Source: an uncultured Bacteriovoracaceae bacterium (GTDB lineage Bacteria; Bdellovibrionota; Bacteriovoracia; Bacteriovoracales; Bacteriovoracaceae). From it: a DNA stretch of 64,000 nt. The number at the start of each line of letters is the position of its first letter. The first letter of the stretch is position 1. The stretch lies in the NCBI GenBank assembly GCA_937931205.1, contig CALHBF010000008.1:1-64000 (forward strand), read 5' to 3'. Below the pieces are notes generated by a model that was not told the DNA's origin, ran no database searches, and saw nothing but the letters and a program-made list of their open reading frames with translations. The position numbers were made by a program, and so were the translations under genes. Below are positions 37,094-45,459 of this stretch, in pieces.

Positions 37094-38626
37094 ATGAAAA
37101 CTTACAAAATTGGAACTCGTGGGTCACTTCTAGCTGTGACTCAATGTACTCTCGTTAAAAATCAATTAGAGGAGATCAGTGGCAAGAAATTTGAACTTGT
37201 TTTGATCAAAACTCAAGGGGACCAAATTGTAGACCGCCCTCTTTGGCAACTGGAAGGAAAAGACTTCTTCACCAAAGAACTCGATGAAGCTCTTCTTTCA
37301 GGTCAAGTCGATATGGTAGTTCACTCCTATAAAGATTTGGGTTCTGAGCGTCCAGCAGGAATTAAACTAGCGGCCATTACTGAGAGAAAATTTGCTCAAG
37401 ATATTCTCCTTATCAGAAAAGATATTTTAAATAATCTGGCCAATCATGAAGGTGAATTTATCGTAGGAACATCAAGTCCTCGAAGAATCACGAATCTCAC
37501 CCGTGATCTTGCTGAATTTATCCCACACGCTAAATCTCGTAATCTTACTATCCGTTGTGAAACTCTTCGTGGAAATGTGAACACTCGAATTGGAAAGCTT
37601 AAAGCTGGCCAATATCACGCCATTACTCTGGCCCTTGCTGGTCTTGAGCGACTGGCCTCAAAAGAAGAATCAAAACAAGAGCTACAATCTCTGGTTGATG
37701 GACTTGATTATTGCATTCTTCCTCAGACTCTTTTCCCAAGTGCCGCTTCTCAGGGAGCTCTGGGGATTGAGGTTGCCCACGGCCGAACTGATAGCGGAGA
37801 ACTTGAGGACTACATCTCAAAACTTGCTCATGCTGATACTATTGCAGAAGTCACGCGCGAACGAGAATCATTTAAGAGCTACGGCGGCGGATGCCACCTT
37901 GCTGTAGGGATTAATGTCAAAAAATGGGGCGAGCACTTCATTCATATTCATGCCGGCTCTGTTGATGATGTGAGAGTCGAGAAAAGATGGATTGAAGGAA
38001 TTGAAATTCCAAACTTTAAAGCTAACCAGACTTTCTTCGGCATGCCAGTCAGTAATCTTAAAGTTGTGACAGATAAGTTCTATAAAAAAACATCTCTAAC
38101 AACAAAAACTGATCTCACAAATGCTCATGCCTTTATTACCACTCACTACGCTTTGGATTCTTTCAAAGCTAGCAATAAACCACTTGGTCTTTGGGCCGGC
38201 GGAACAAGAACTGCACAGAAATTGGTTGAACTAGGCTTCTGGGTTAATGGAACCAGCGATGGTCTAGGAATCCGTGATCTTAGTGAGCTTAAAACATCAA
38301 AAGCTCTTGCTCTTTTCCATGATCTTTCAAACTGGAAAGTATTCTCACATGAAGATGCTCATAGCGGACTAGGTCAGATTGTTCCCAGCTACACCCGCCA
38401 AACAGTTGAAGTAGATTCAGCTTGGGAAGAGAGTTTAAAAAACCTCAAACAGTGCTTTTGGACCAGCTTTGGCCAATATCACGCCTATGTCACTCGCTAC
38501 CCTTTCTTAAAAGACCTCGCTCACTATTGTGGGATGGGAAAAACTTTTGATGAGTTTGCGAAAGAAAAAATTAAAGTAACTCCAATCATTTCTATTCAAG
38601 ATTTTATTTTACACGTTAAGGATTAA
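37094..38626 (+). CDS. hemC: Porphobilinogen deaminase fused to a uroporphyrinogen-III synthase-like C-terminal domain
   Basis: IGTRGSLLAVTQ, HSYKDLGSE, GTSSPRR, GGGCHLAVGI; C-terminal ~180 aa with LWAGGTRTAQKLVELGF. Confidence 0.88.
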   Translation: MKTYKIGTRGSLLAVTQCTLVKNQLEEISGKKFELVLIKTQGDQIVDRPLWQLEGKDFFTKELDEALLSGQVDMVVHSYKDLGSERPAGIKLAAITERKFAQDILLIRKDILNNLANHEGEFIVGTSSPRRITNLTRDLAEFIPHAKSRNLTIRCETLRGNVNTRIGKLKAGQYHAITLALAGLERLASKEESKQELQSLVDGLDYCILPQTLFPSAASQGALGIEVAHGRTDSGELEDYISKLAHADTIAEVTRERESFKSYGGGCHLAVGINVKKWGEHFIHIHAGSVDDVRVEKRWIEGIEIPNFKANQTFFGMPVSNLKVVTDKFYKKTSLTTKTDLTNAHAFITTHYALDSFKASNKPLGLWAGGTRTAQKLVELGFWVNGTSDGLGIRDLSELKTSKALALFHDLSNWKVFSHEDAHSGLGQIVPSYTRQTVEVDSAWEESLKNLKQCFWTSFGQYHAYVTRYPFLKDLAHYCGMGKTFDEFAKEKIKVTPIISIQDFILHVKD

Positions 38627-38630
38627 TCAT

Positions 38631-39890
38631 ATGAACTCTAAAGAACTTTTTGAAAAGTCTCTCAAACTAGTCCCAGGCGGAGTTCACTCTCCTGTTCGTT
38701 CTTTCAAGGGACTTCATACTACACCTCGTTTTATTAACCGTGGTGATGGTGCTTATATTTGGGATGAAGACGGAAAAAACTATATCGATTTCTGTATGAG
38801 CTTCGGGCCACTTATTCATGGGCACCAAGACAAAGATATTAAAGCTGAAATTATCAGCGCTCTTGATAATGGCTGGACTTTCGGAGCTTGTGAAAAATAC
38901 TCTCTGGAACTTGCCGAATACATCATTGGCCGTATTCCTTTTATCGAGCAAATCCGTTTTGTGAATTCTGGAACAGAAGCTGTTATGACTGCTGTTCGTC
39001 TTGCTCGCGGAATTACTGGTAAAGCAAAAATCGTAAAATTCAATGGCTGCTATCACGGTCACCTCGATGCCATGCTCATTAAGGCAGGCTCAGGTCTAGC
39101 TGGCGAAGCCGAAGCTTCTTCAAAAGGTGTTACTGATATTCAAGCAAAAGATACACTTATCTGTGAACTTGGAAACCTTGATGAAGTGAAAGAAGTATTC
39201 AAACAATTTGGTAATGAGATCGCTTGTATCTTCATTGAACCACTTCCAGCAAACAATGGTCTTCTCATTCAAGAGCAAGCCTTCCTACAAGGACTGCGTG
39301 ATCTGTGTACCCAATACAATGCACTTCTCGTTTTTGATGAAGTGATCTCTGGTTTCCGTATTGGATTCGGTGGAATGAGTGAGAAAACTGGTATTACTCC
39401 AGATCTAGTGACTTATGGAAAAATCATCGGCGGCGGTATGCCAGTTGGTGCAGTGGCCGGTCCTAGAAAACATATGGAATTCCTTGCTCCAGTTGGACCT
39501 GTTTATCAGGCAGGAACTCTTTCAGGAAACCCAGTTGCGATGCGTGCGGGTCTAGTGAATCTGCAAAAGCTAACAAAAGAAGCTTATGCAACACTAGAAG
39601 AGAACACAAAAAACATCGTGGCCCTACTGCAAGACTGGATGGATAAAAATGGTTTCGCAGATTATCAGATTATCCAGTACGGCTCTCTTTTTTATCCGAT
39701 CAACACAAAAGATAAGCTAACAAATATTACTCAGCTTCCAAGCAATATGGGTGAGCGTTTCAAGGCCCTTTTTGAAGTGCTTCTTAACAAAGGTATTTAT
39801 CTTGCGCCAAACGGCTACGAAGTTGGTTTCGTCAGCCTAGCACATGATAAATCGGTTCAAGAGGAATTGAAAAAACGCCTATGGAACTAA
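38631..39890 (+). CDS. hemL: Glutamate-1-semialdehyde 2,1-aminomutase
   Basis: PGGVHSPVRSF, VNSGTEAVMTAVRLARG, VFDEVISGFR, TYGKIIGGGMPVGA. Confidence 0.97.
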   Translation: MNSKELFEKSLKLVPGGVHSPVRSFKGLHTTPRFINRGDGAYIWDEDGKNYIDFCMSFGPLIHGHQDKDIKAEIISALDNGWTFGACEKYSLELAEYIIGRIPFIEQIRFVNSGTEAVMTAVRLARGITGKAKIVKFNGCYHGHLDAMLIKAGSGLAGEAEASSKGVTDIQAKDTLICELGNLDEVKEVFKQFGNEIACIFIEPLPANNGLLIQEQAFLQGLRDLCTQYNALLVFDEVISGFRIGFGGMSEKTGITPDLVTYGKIIGGGMPVGAVAGPRKHMEFLAPVGPVYQAGTLSGNPVAMRAGLVNLQKLTKEAYATLEENTKNIVALLQDWMDKNGFADYQIIQYGSLFYPINTKDKLTNITQLPSNMGERFKALFEVLLNKGIYLAPNGYEVGFVSLAHDKSVQEELKKRLWN

Positions 39891-40804
39891 ACAAGACCCG
39901 CCGCTGGTTTTACGGACTAACTCTTTTCTGGGTTATCTTCCTTCTCGTTTTAGGGAGCTGGTGGCTTTATCTTGTTTTTGAACTCCACTCAAGTCTAAGT
40001 GCCTTGCGCCTTGATGCATTGGCCGGACAGGAGAAATTTTTGAATATGATGAAATGGGAAGGTTCCTTTTTCTTCATTGTTCTCATCATTCTGGGATTCT
40101 CTCTTACTATCATGTACCTGCGTGATATGAGAAAAACTCAAGCACTAGGTGCTTTCTTTTCATCCTTATCTCATGAACTAAAAACTCCGCTGGCCAGTAT
40201 GCGCCTGCAAGCAGAAGTCATTAAGGATTTGATCGAAGATGAATCTCATTCTCATGAGCAACTCTCAAAGCTTACGACCCGTCTGATTGAAGACACTCAT
40301 AAACTTGAAGGTGAGTTAGAAAAGAGTCTACAACTATCTCGCATTGAAAACGATGCCCCTCTTTCTCTCGCTCCCCTATCACTTGAGCGTTATCTTAAAA
40401 GACATCAGACAAAACTTGCTCCAACTCATCAATTAGAATTAGTGTTTCAAGATTCTGCACGAGAAGTGATGGCCGATGAACTTGCTCTCAATATGATTTT
40501 TAGAAATCTTTTTGAGAACACCAAAAGACATCAGGCCACCTCCACTAAAATTAGAATCACGACGGTAAAACAAGGTGAATATATTCACGTTCTTTATGAT
40601 GACTTTGGGCTTCCTTTCCAAGGAAACTTCAAACAACTAGGAACGCTGTTTTATAAGTTCAATTCAACCAAAGGCTCAGGTCTTGGTCTCTTTCTTATCA
40701 AAAACTTGATGAAAAAAATGCAAGGACAGCTTGAAATTGAACACAACGGACACCTAACTTTTAAACTTACTTTTAGAGCTCCGGCAGGAGACTCGCATGA
40801 GTAA
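39881..40804 (+). CDS. Sensor histidine kinase, two TM segments
   Basis: SLSHELKTPLASMRLQAE H-box, GSGLGLFLIKNLM G-box; overlaps hemL by 10 nt. Confidence 0.93.
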   Translation: MELNKTRRWFYGLTLFWVIFLLVLGSWWLYLVFELHSSLSALRLDALAGQEKFLNMMKWEGSFFFIVLIILGFSLTIMYLRDMRKTQALGAFFSSLSHELKTPLASMRLQAEVIKDLIEDESHSHEQLSKLTTRLIEDTHKLEGELEKSLQLSRIENDAPLSLAPLSLERYLKRHQTKLAPTHQLELVFQDSAREVMADELALNMIFRNLFENTKRHQATSTKIRITTVKQGEYIHVLYDDFGLPFQGNFKQLGTLFYKFNSTKGSGLGLFLIKNLMKKMQGQLEIEHNGHLTFKLTFRAPAGDSHE

Positions 40805-41495
40805 TTTTTCAGTCCTACTGGTTGAAGATGAAGAGAACCTAGGCAGCACCCTTAGGGATTATCTCCGTACAAAAAGATTTGAAGTTGAATGGGCCTCGAC
40901 TGCCAAAGAAGCTCGATCTCTTTTTAGCAGTATGAAGCCGGCCATCGCCATTTTAGATATTGGTCTGCCTGATGGGAATGGAATTGAGCTGGCCAAAGAA
41001 TTTCGAAAGCTTTCTCGCGAATGCGTTCTTCTTTTTTGTACTGCTCTCAACGATCCTACACTTCGAGTAGAGAGTTTTGAATTAGGTGCAGAAGATTACA
41101 TCACCAAGCCTTTTGAACTCAAAGAACTGACTCTAAGACTTGATCGCATTTTAAAGTCGAGAAAGACAGCTCTCCATAATCCGGATGAGTATACCTTTGG
41201 GAAACTTATTTTTTGGCCAAAGCGTTTTGAAATTCAAGATGCCGAAGGTTTAATCAGCTCACTTGGACAAAAAGAATGTGCCATCTTGGAACTTCTTCTT
41301 GAGCTAAAAAATGAAGTTGTTTCACGCGATCAGATGATTGAACTGATCTGGGGCGAGAACAGTTTCCCTACCAACAGAACAATTGATAACTATATCGTTA
41401 AATTACGCAAATGGGCCGAATCCGATAATGAAGGAATTCTCAAAATTTCTTCCGTTCGCGGTATTGGCTATAAACTTGAATTAAAAGAGGGATAA
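40797..41495 (+). CDS. OmpR/PhoB-family response regulator
   Basis: VLLVEDEENLG receiver, AILDIGLPDGNG, C-terminal wHTH TIDNYIVKLRKW...SVRGIGYKL. Confidence 0.95.
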   Translation: MSNFSVLLVEDEENLGSTLRDYLRTKRFEVEWASTAKEARSLFSSMKPAIAILDIGLPDGNGIELAKEFRKLSRECVLLFCTALNDPTLRVESFELGAEDYITKPFELKELTLRLDRILKSRKTALHNPDEYTFGKLIFWPKRFEIQDAEGLISSLGQKECAILELLLELKNEVVSRDQMIELIWGENSFPTNRTIDNYIVKLRKWAESDNEGILKISSVRGIGYKLELKEG

Positions 41496-41497
41496 TT

Positions 41498-42523
41498 ATG
41501 GGTATTTTTGAGAATCGTGGAAATACACTTCCAGTATGGTTTATGAGACAAGCGGGCCGCTACCACTCTCATTATCAAAATATAAAAAAAGATTCTGACT
41601 TCATGACTATGTGTAAGAATCCTGAACTAGCTTGTGAAGTTACTCTTGGACCAATCCAAGATTTTGGCTTCAATGCTGCTATCCTTTTCTCTGATCTTCT
41701 CTTCCCCCTTGAGCAGATGGGACTAGGGCTTTCTTATAAATCAGGACCTCCTACACTAGAGTGGCACCTGCAAAGCCCAGCTGACATTCAAAAATTAAAA
41801 GTAACTCAGCCATCTAAGGAATTCTACGATTTCCAAGGAAAGGCCTGTGCTCTTTTAAGAGAAAGACTTCCAAAAGATGTAACTCTTATTGGTTTTGTTG
41901 GCGCTCCTTTCACTCTTTATACTTATGCAGTTGAAGGCAGCCACGCAGGAAATCTCGTGAGTGCCAAGAAAGGACTTTTTGACGGACGTTTTGAAGCTTT
42001 CACTAAACTTCTTCTTCCAGAACTTCTTGAAGAGATGTCTATCCAAGCTTCAAATGGAGCTGATGCTGTTGCTCTTTTTGATACAGCTGCCGGTGAGCTT
42101 TGTGTGCAAGACTATAAAGAATTTATCATTCCTAAGATCACTGATCTTCTAGCGAAATTTAAAGCTCGTCACCCGCAAACAAAGGTGATCTATTACTCTA
42201 AGCACACGCAAGCTCAATTTGTTCGCGCGCTCGATCTTAAGAACATCGATGTTATCGGAGTGGACTGGAGATGTGACTTGGTTGAAATTCAAAAACTTCT
42301 TCCTCCACATGTTTATGTTCAAGGTAACCTTGATCCAGCTTGGCTTCACCTTCCAGGTGAATTGCTAGAGAAGAAAGCGAGTGCTTATTATCAAGATCTT
42401 CGCGAACGTGGGCTTGATTTTAATCGTTGGATTGCAGGTCTTGGTCACGGAGTTCTTATTCAGACTCCAGAAGAGAACGTTAGAAATTTGGTCAAACTTA
42501 TTCAAAAACAAAAAATTTCATAA
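41498..42523 (+). CDS. hemE: Uroporphyrinogen decarboxylase
   Basis: PVWFMRQAGRY, FSDLLFPLEQMG, GFVGAPFTLYTY. Confidence 0.97.
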   Translation: MGIFENRGNTLPVWFMRQAGRYHSHYQNIKKDSDFMTMCKNPELACEVTLGPIQDFGFNAAILFSDLLFPLEQMGLGLSYKSGPPTLEWHLQSPADIQKLKVTQPSKEFYDFQGKACALLRERLPKDVTLIGFVGAPFTLYTYAVEGSHAGNLVSAKKGLFDGRFEAFTKLLLPELLEEMSIQASNGADAVALFDTAAGELCVQDYKEFIIPKITDLLAKFKARHPQTKVIYYSKHTQAQFVRALDLKNIDVIGVDWRCDLVEIQKLLPPHVYVQGNLDPAWLHLPGELLEKKASAYYQDLRERGLDFNRWIAGLGHGVLIQTPEENVRNLVKLIQKQKIS

Positions 42524-42526
42524 TTT

Positions 42527-42552
42527 TCGGGGGCTTAAGGCCCCCTTTTTTA
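42527..42552 (+). terminator. Intrinsic terminator after hemE
   Basis: CGGGGGCTTAAGGCCCCCTTTTTT. Confidence 0.85.
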
Positions 42553-42613
42553 TTCCACAATTCTTTCATACTTCCATGCTAAAATGACTTTCACCAAACA
42601 AGGGGGACGTTTT

Positions 42614-42742
42614 ATGAAGAAGACCTTACTGGCAACTTTCATCCTATGCTTTTCAATCGGTGCTATGGCCTGCAGTGGTGACAAAAAAGAGCACGACAAA
42701 GGAAAACCTAAAACAGATCAACGAATCGAAACTTCTCTTTAA
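42614..42742 (+). CDS. 42-aa putative small lipoprotein (MKKTLLATFILCFSIGAMACSGDKKEHDKGKPKTDQRIETSL)
   Basis: Signal peptide with AMAC lipobox-like motif, GGGGGA upstream; absent from ORF track (too short). Confidence 0.6.
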   Translation: MKKTLLATFILCFSIGAMACSGDKKEHDKGKPKTDQRIETSL

Positions 42743-42751
42743 TTAAGTGGA

Positions 42752-43783
42752 TCAGGCTCCCACAAAGAAATCTTTTGGGAGCCCTACCTTATGAAGACGA
42801 GAAACTTTCGATGGAACAAGACCTGAGAATTTTAGATTATCATCTTTTACAATTCCCACATCCTGCATAAGAATTCGCTCTCCTTCCATTCCCGCAATTT
42901 CTGTTATGTGAGCAACGTGTCTGCGGCCTTTACGATCCCTTTTTATTTGAACGATAAAATCAACAGCGGAACTAATCTGATAACGAAGTGCTCGCAAAGG
43001 AAGATCGTGTCCAGAAAGAAGATAAAGGTTCTCTAAACGCATTAGCGTCTCACCAGGTGAATTAGCGTGAACTGAAGTCATCGACCCTTCATGCCCGGTA
43101 TTCATGGCCTGCAGAAGATCAAAAACTTCGCCACTTCTTACCTCACCAACAATGATGCGATCAGGACGCATGCGCAGAGTATTTTTAAGAAGATCTCGAA
43201 TACTTAAACCTTGTCTGTCTAAAACAGAAGGCCTTGCTTCCAGACGAACAACGTTTGGAAGGTGAAATTTTAACTCTCTGGTATCCTCAATGGTAATAAC
43301 CCTCTCATCAGAGGAAATCTCTTGCAGCATCAAGTTCAAGAATGTGGTCTTACCTACTCCTGTACCGCCGGCAACGATAATATTAAATCGGGCCTTCACC
43401 ATTAACTTTAAAAACTTCACCCATGACTCATCAAGACCAAAAATTCCCGGAGTTCCATCAAAGGTCTGAATAGACTTGGAATATCTTCTGATCGTTACTG
43501 CATGAGTATTATTGGTATAGTCTTTGTGCAAAAGATTAACACGAGAGCCATCAGGAAGATTCCCATCCAGTATAGGGGTTTCAGAACTAAAATCTTTGCG
43601 ATTGTATTTGGCGATATCCTTACAGAATGCATCGATCTCTATTTCAGTGAACTGAACATCAAGACGAATAAGCTCGCCGTCTTTTTCAACATAGACGTTA
43701 TCTGGTTTATTAATGATCAACTCACTAATCCCCATCACTTTGGTGATCTCATCAATCAGGTCATAAATTCGATTGCGTGCCAT
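42752..43783 (-). CDS. CpaF/TadA-like type II/IV secretion ATPase
   Basis: VAGGTGVGKTTFLN, RPDRIIVGEVRSGEVFDLLQAMNTGHEGSMTSVHANS. Confidence 0.93.
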   Translation of the reverse strand: MARNRIYDLIDEITKVMGISELIINKPDNVYVEKDGELIRLDVQFTEIEIDAFCKDIAKYNRKDFSSETPILDGNLPDGSRVNLLHKDYTNNTHAVTIRRYSKSIQTFDGTPGIFGLDESWVKFLKLMVKARFNIIVAGGTGVGKTTFLNLMLQEISSDERVITIEDTRELKFHLPNVVRLEARPSVLDRQGLSIRDLLKNTLRMRPDRIIVGEVRSGEVFDLLQAMNTGHEGSMTSVHANSPGETLMRLENLYLLSGHDLPLRALRYQISSAVDFIVQIKRDRKGRRHVAHITEIAGMEGERILMQDVGIVKDDNLKFSGLVPSKVSRLHKVGLPKDFFVGA

Positions 43784-43785
43784 AG

Positions 43786-44469
43786 TTAAATTTTTGCATA
43801 GAGAACAAAATCCTGTTCTCCAATGCTTGCTCCATAGTTTAGTAAATTTTCAAACATGAGTTGGCGCTGACTTGAACTCATCAATTCATAAAGATCATCA
43901 ATTTTTTTCTGGGCCGATAAGTGATTCATGATGAGCTTCTCATCAAAGAAGAGGCATAAATGGGCAACAATCAGAATAAGCCAATCAATTCGCTCCGACT
44001 TCCCTTCAACGGTAGCAAGAATTTTTTCCAAACTATCCGGTATCACAATCATCGTGGCGTCTTTAAGAGTTTTCTGTCTGATATTGACGAGCTTTATATA
44101 AAACCCAAGTAGAAAAAGTCTTGAAAAGCTTGAAACTGCAAAGTTGTGAAAACGACTTTCTAGTTCTTTGACATCGTTGATAATTTCAAGATCTGTTTTC
44201 TCAAGATACTTTCCATAAAGAGACTTGGAAACGTAGAGACTGCTTAATCGATCCCGGAAGCTAGACCATCCAAGTGCAGACATAACCTTTTCAATTCCAC
44301 GGCCATCATCAAATTCAGCAAAGGCCCTGCCCATCACCAGCGTAAGAGCTGGATTAGTGTTAAGAACTTTGAAGATATCACTGGCAGCGGGAGTTCCGCC
44401 CATATTTCTCTTCAGGAGTACTGTAAACTCCACAGGCAGGCGAATAAAGGGTAGATGAAAGGATTTCAA
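43786..44469 (-). CDS. Hypothetical protein (227 aa) upstream of CpaF-like ATPase
   Basis: Open ORF 2 nt upstream of the ATPase gene. Confidence 0.75.
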   Translation of the reverse strand: MKSFHLPFIRLPVEFTVLLKRNMGGTPAASDIFKVLNTNPALTLVMGRAFAEFDDGRGIEKVMSALGWSSFRDRLSSLYVSKSLYGKYLEKTDLEIINDVKELESRFHNFAVSSFSRLFLLGFYIKLVNIRQKTLKDATMIVIPDSLEKILATVEGKSERIDWLILIVAHLCLFFDEKLIMNHLSAQKKIDDLYELMSSSQRQLMFENLLNYGASIGEQDFVLYAKI

Positions 44470-44582
44470 TGTCCGACTCTTTTTATAAAATAAATAATGA
44501 CTTCCTCTAACTCTATTTAATCACATCTCGGATTTTTTACAATCACGACTATCGGTTGCACTAGATTTGGAATTGAAGGAAA

Positions 44583-45089
44583 ATGGAAACTATGAACATC
44601 CCTTTCTACCATGTTTTTTCCCCTAAAAGTTCCTCTTATGAAGAACTCAGCATACTGCTTACTCCTCAGATGAATTTAAAACATCCGATAGTACTTAGCT
44701 TGAAATCTCTGGAGTTTGATGTTCAAAGGGAATTTATCGGTTTGATTGAGAACTTCTTCTCTCTTCATAATATGAATTACAACTTTCCTTACCCTATCTA
44801 TGTTCTCACTGATCATGAGTCCTCCATCTCCAATTTAAGCCTTATCAAAGAACTTGCCGAGCTCCCTTCATTCTATAAAAAGAAAGAAGGCAAGATGAAT
44901 GTCAAAGAAACTCATCTCCTTTCAAAGAATAAGCTTCTTCAACAAGAAATTATGAATACTGATACCCAAATGACTTCCGAAGCTCTGGAAGAATTTGGAA
45001 AAATGCATGCTACAATCTATGAACTGGAAGAAATCAGAACTATTCTGAAAGACTTAATGACCAAACTTCTGAAGGCCAAAAATGGATAA
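44583..45089 (+). CDS. Hypothetical protein (168 aa) with C-terminal coiled-coil-like segment
   Basis: Open ORF, AAGGA SD upstream, overlaps next gene by 8 nt. Confidence 0.7.
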   Translation: METMNIPFYHVFSPKSSSYEELSILLTPQMNLKHPIVLSLKSLEFDVQREFIGLIENFFSLHNMNYNFPYPIYVLTDHESSISNLSLIKELAELPSFYKKKEGKMNVKETHLLSKNKLLQQEIMNTDTQMTSEALEEFGKMHATIYELEEIRTILKDLMTKLLKAKNG

Positions 45090-45459
45090 GAAAAAATTAT
45101 TAAAAGTACTTCCTCAAGAAGATCTTCAGGGATTCCAGGATTTTATTGAAGCTCAACCTAAAGAGACGAACTTTCTTCCCAAGACCCAAACCCCAAAAAA
45201 AGAAAGCTCTTTTGAGCATTTCGAGTTTTTAACAACCGATGCTCAAAGACTCTTGAAAATTAAGAATCTTCTTGGCAGTAAACTGCCGTTCTTTAAGAAA
45301 TTCAATCAGGCCCAAACACTTATCAGACAACAGCAAGCCGAGATTACATTTATTAAGAACAATCTTTTTATGATTAGTGATAAGAAGGACTCCCTTTACA
45401 GGAAGTCCCTAAGTGATGTTTTTGATAATTACTTTGAGCCGCCTAAGGAATCTAATTAA
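45082..45459 (+). CDS. Hypothetical protein (125 aa)
   Basis: Open ORF translationally overlapping the upstream gene. Confidence 0.7.
   Translation: MDKKKLLKVLPQEDLQGFQDFIEAQPKETNFLPKTQTPKKESSFEHFEFLTTDAQRLLKIKNLLGSKLPFFKKFNQAQTLIRQQQAEITFIKNNLFMISDKKDSLYRKSLSDVFDNYFEPPKESN

Noticed and set aside
37590-37907. 105-aa ORF inside hemC
   Set aside because: Alternative frame of a well-conserved gene
43913-43920. Third exact GCCGATAA (FliA-like -10)
   Set aside because: Lies inside coding sequence on the opposite strand with no downstream gene in promoter position; shows the motif occurs by chance
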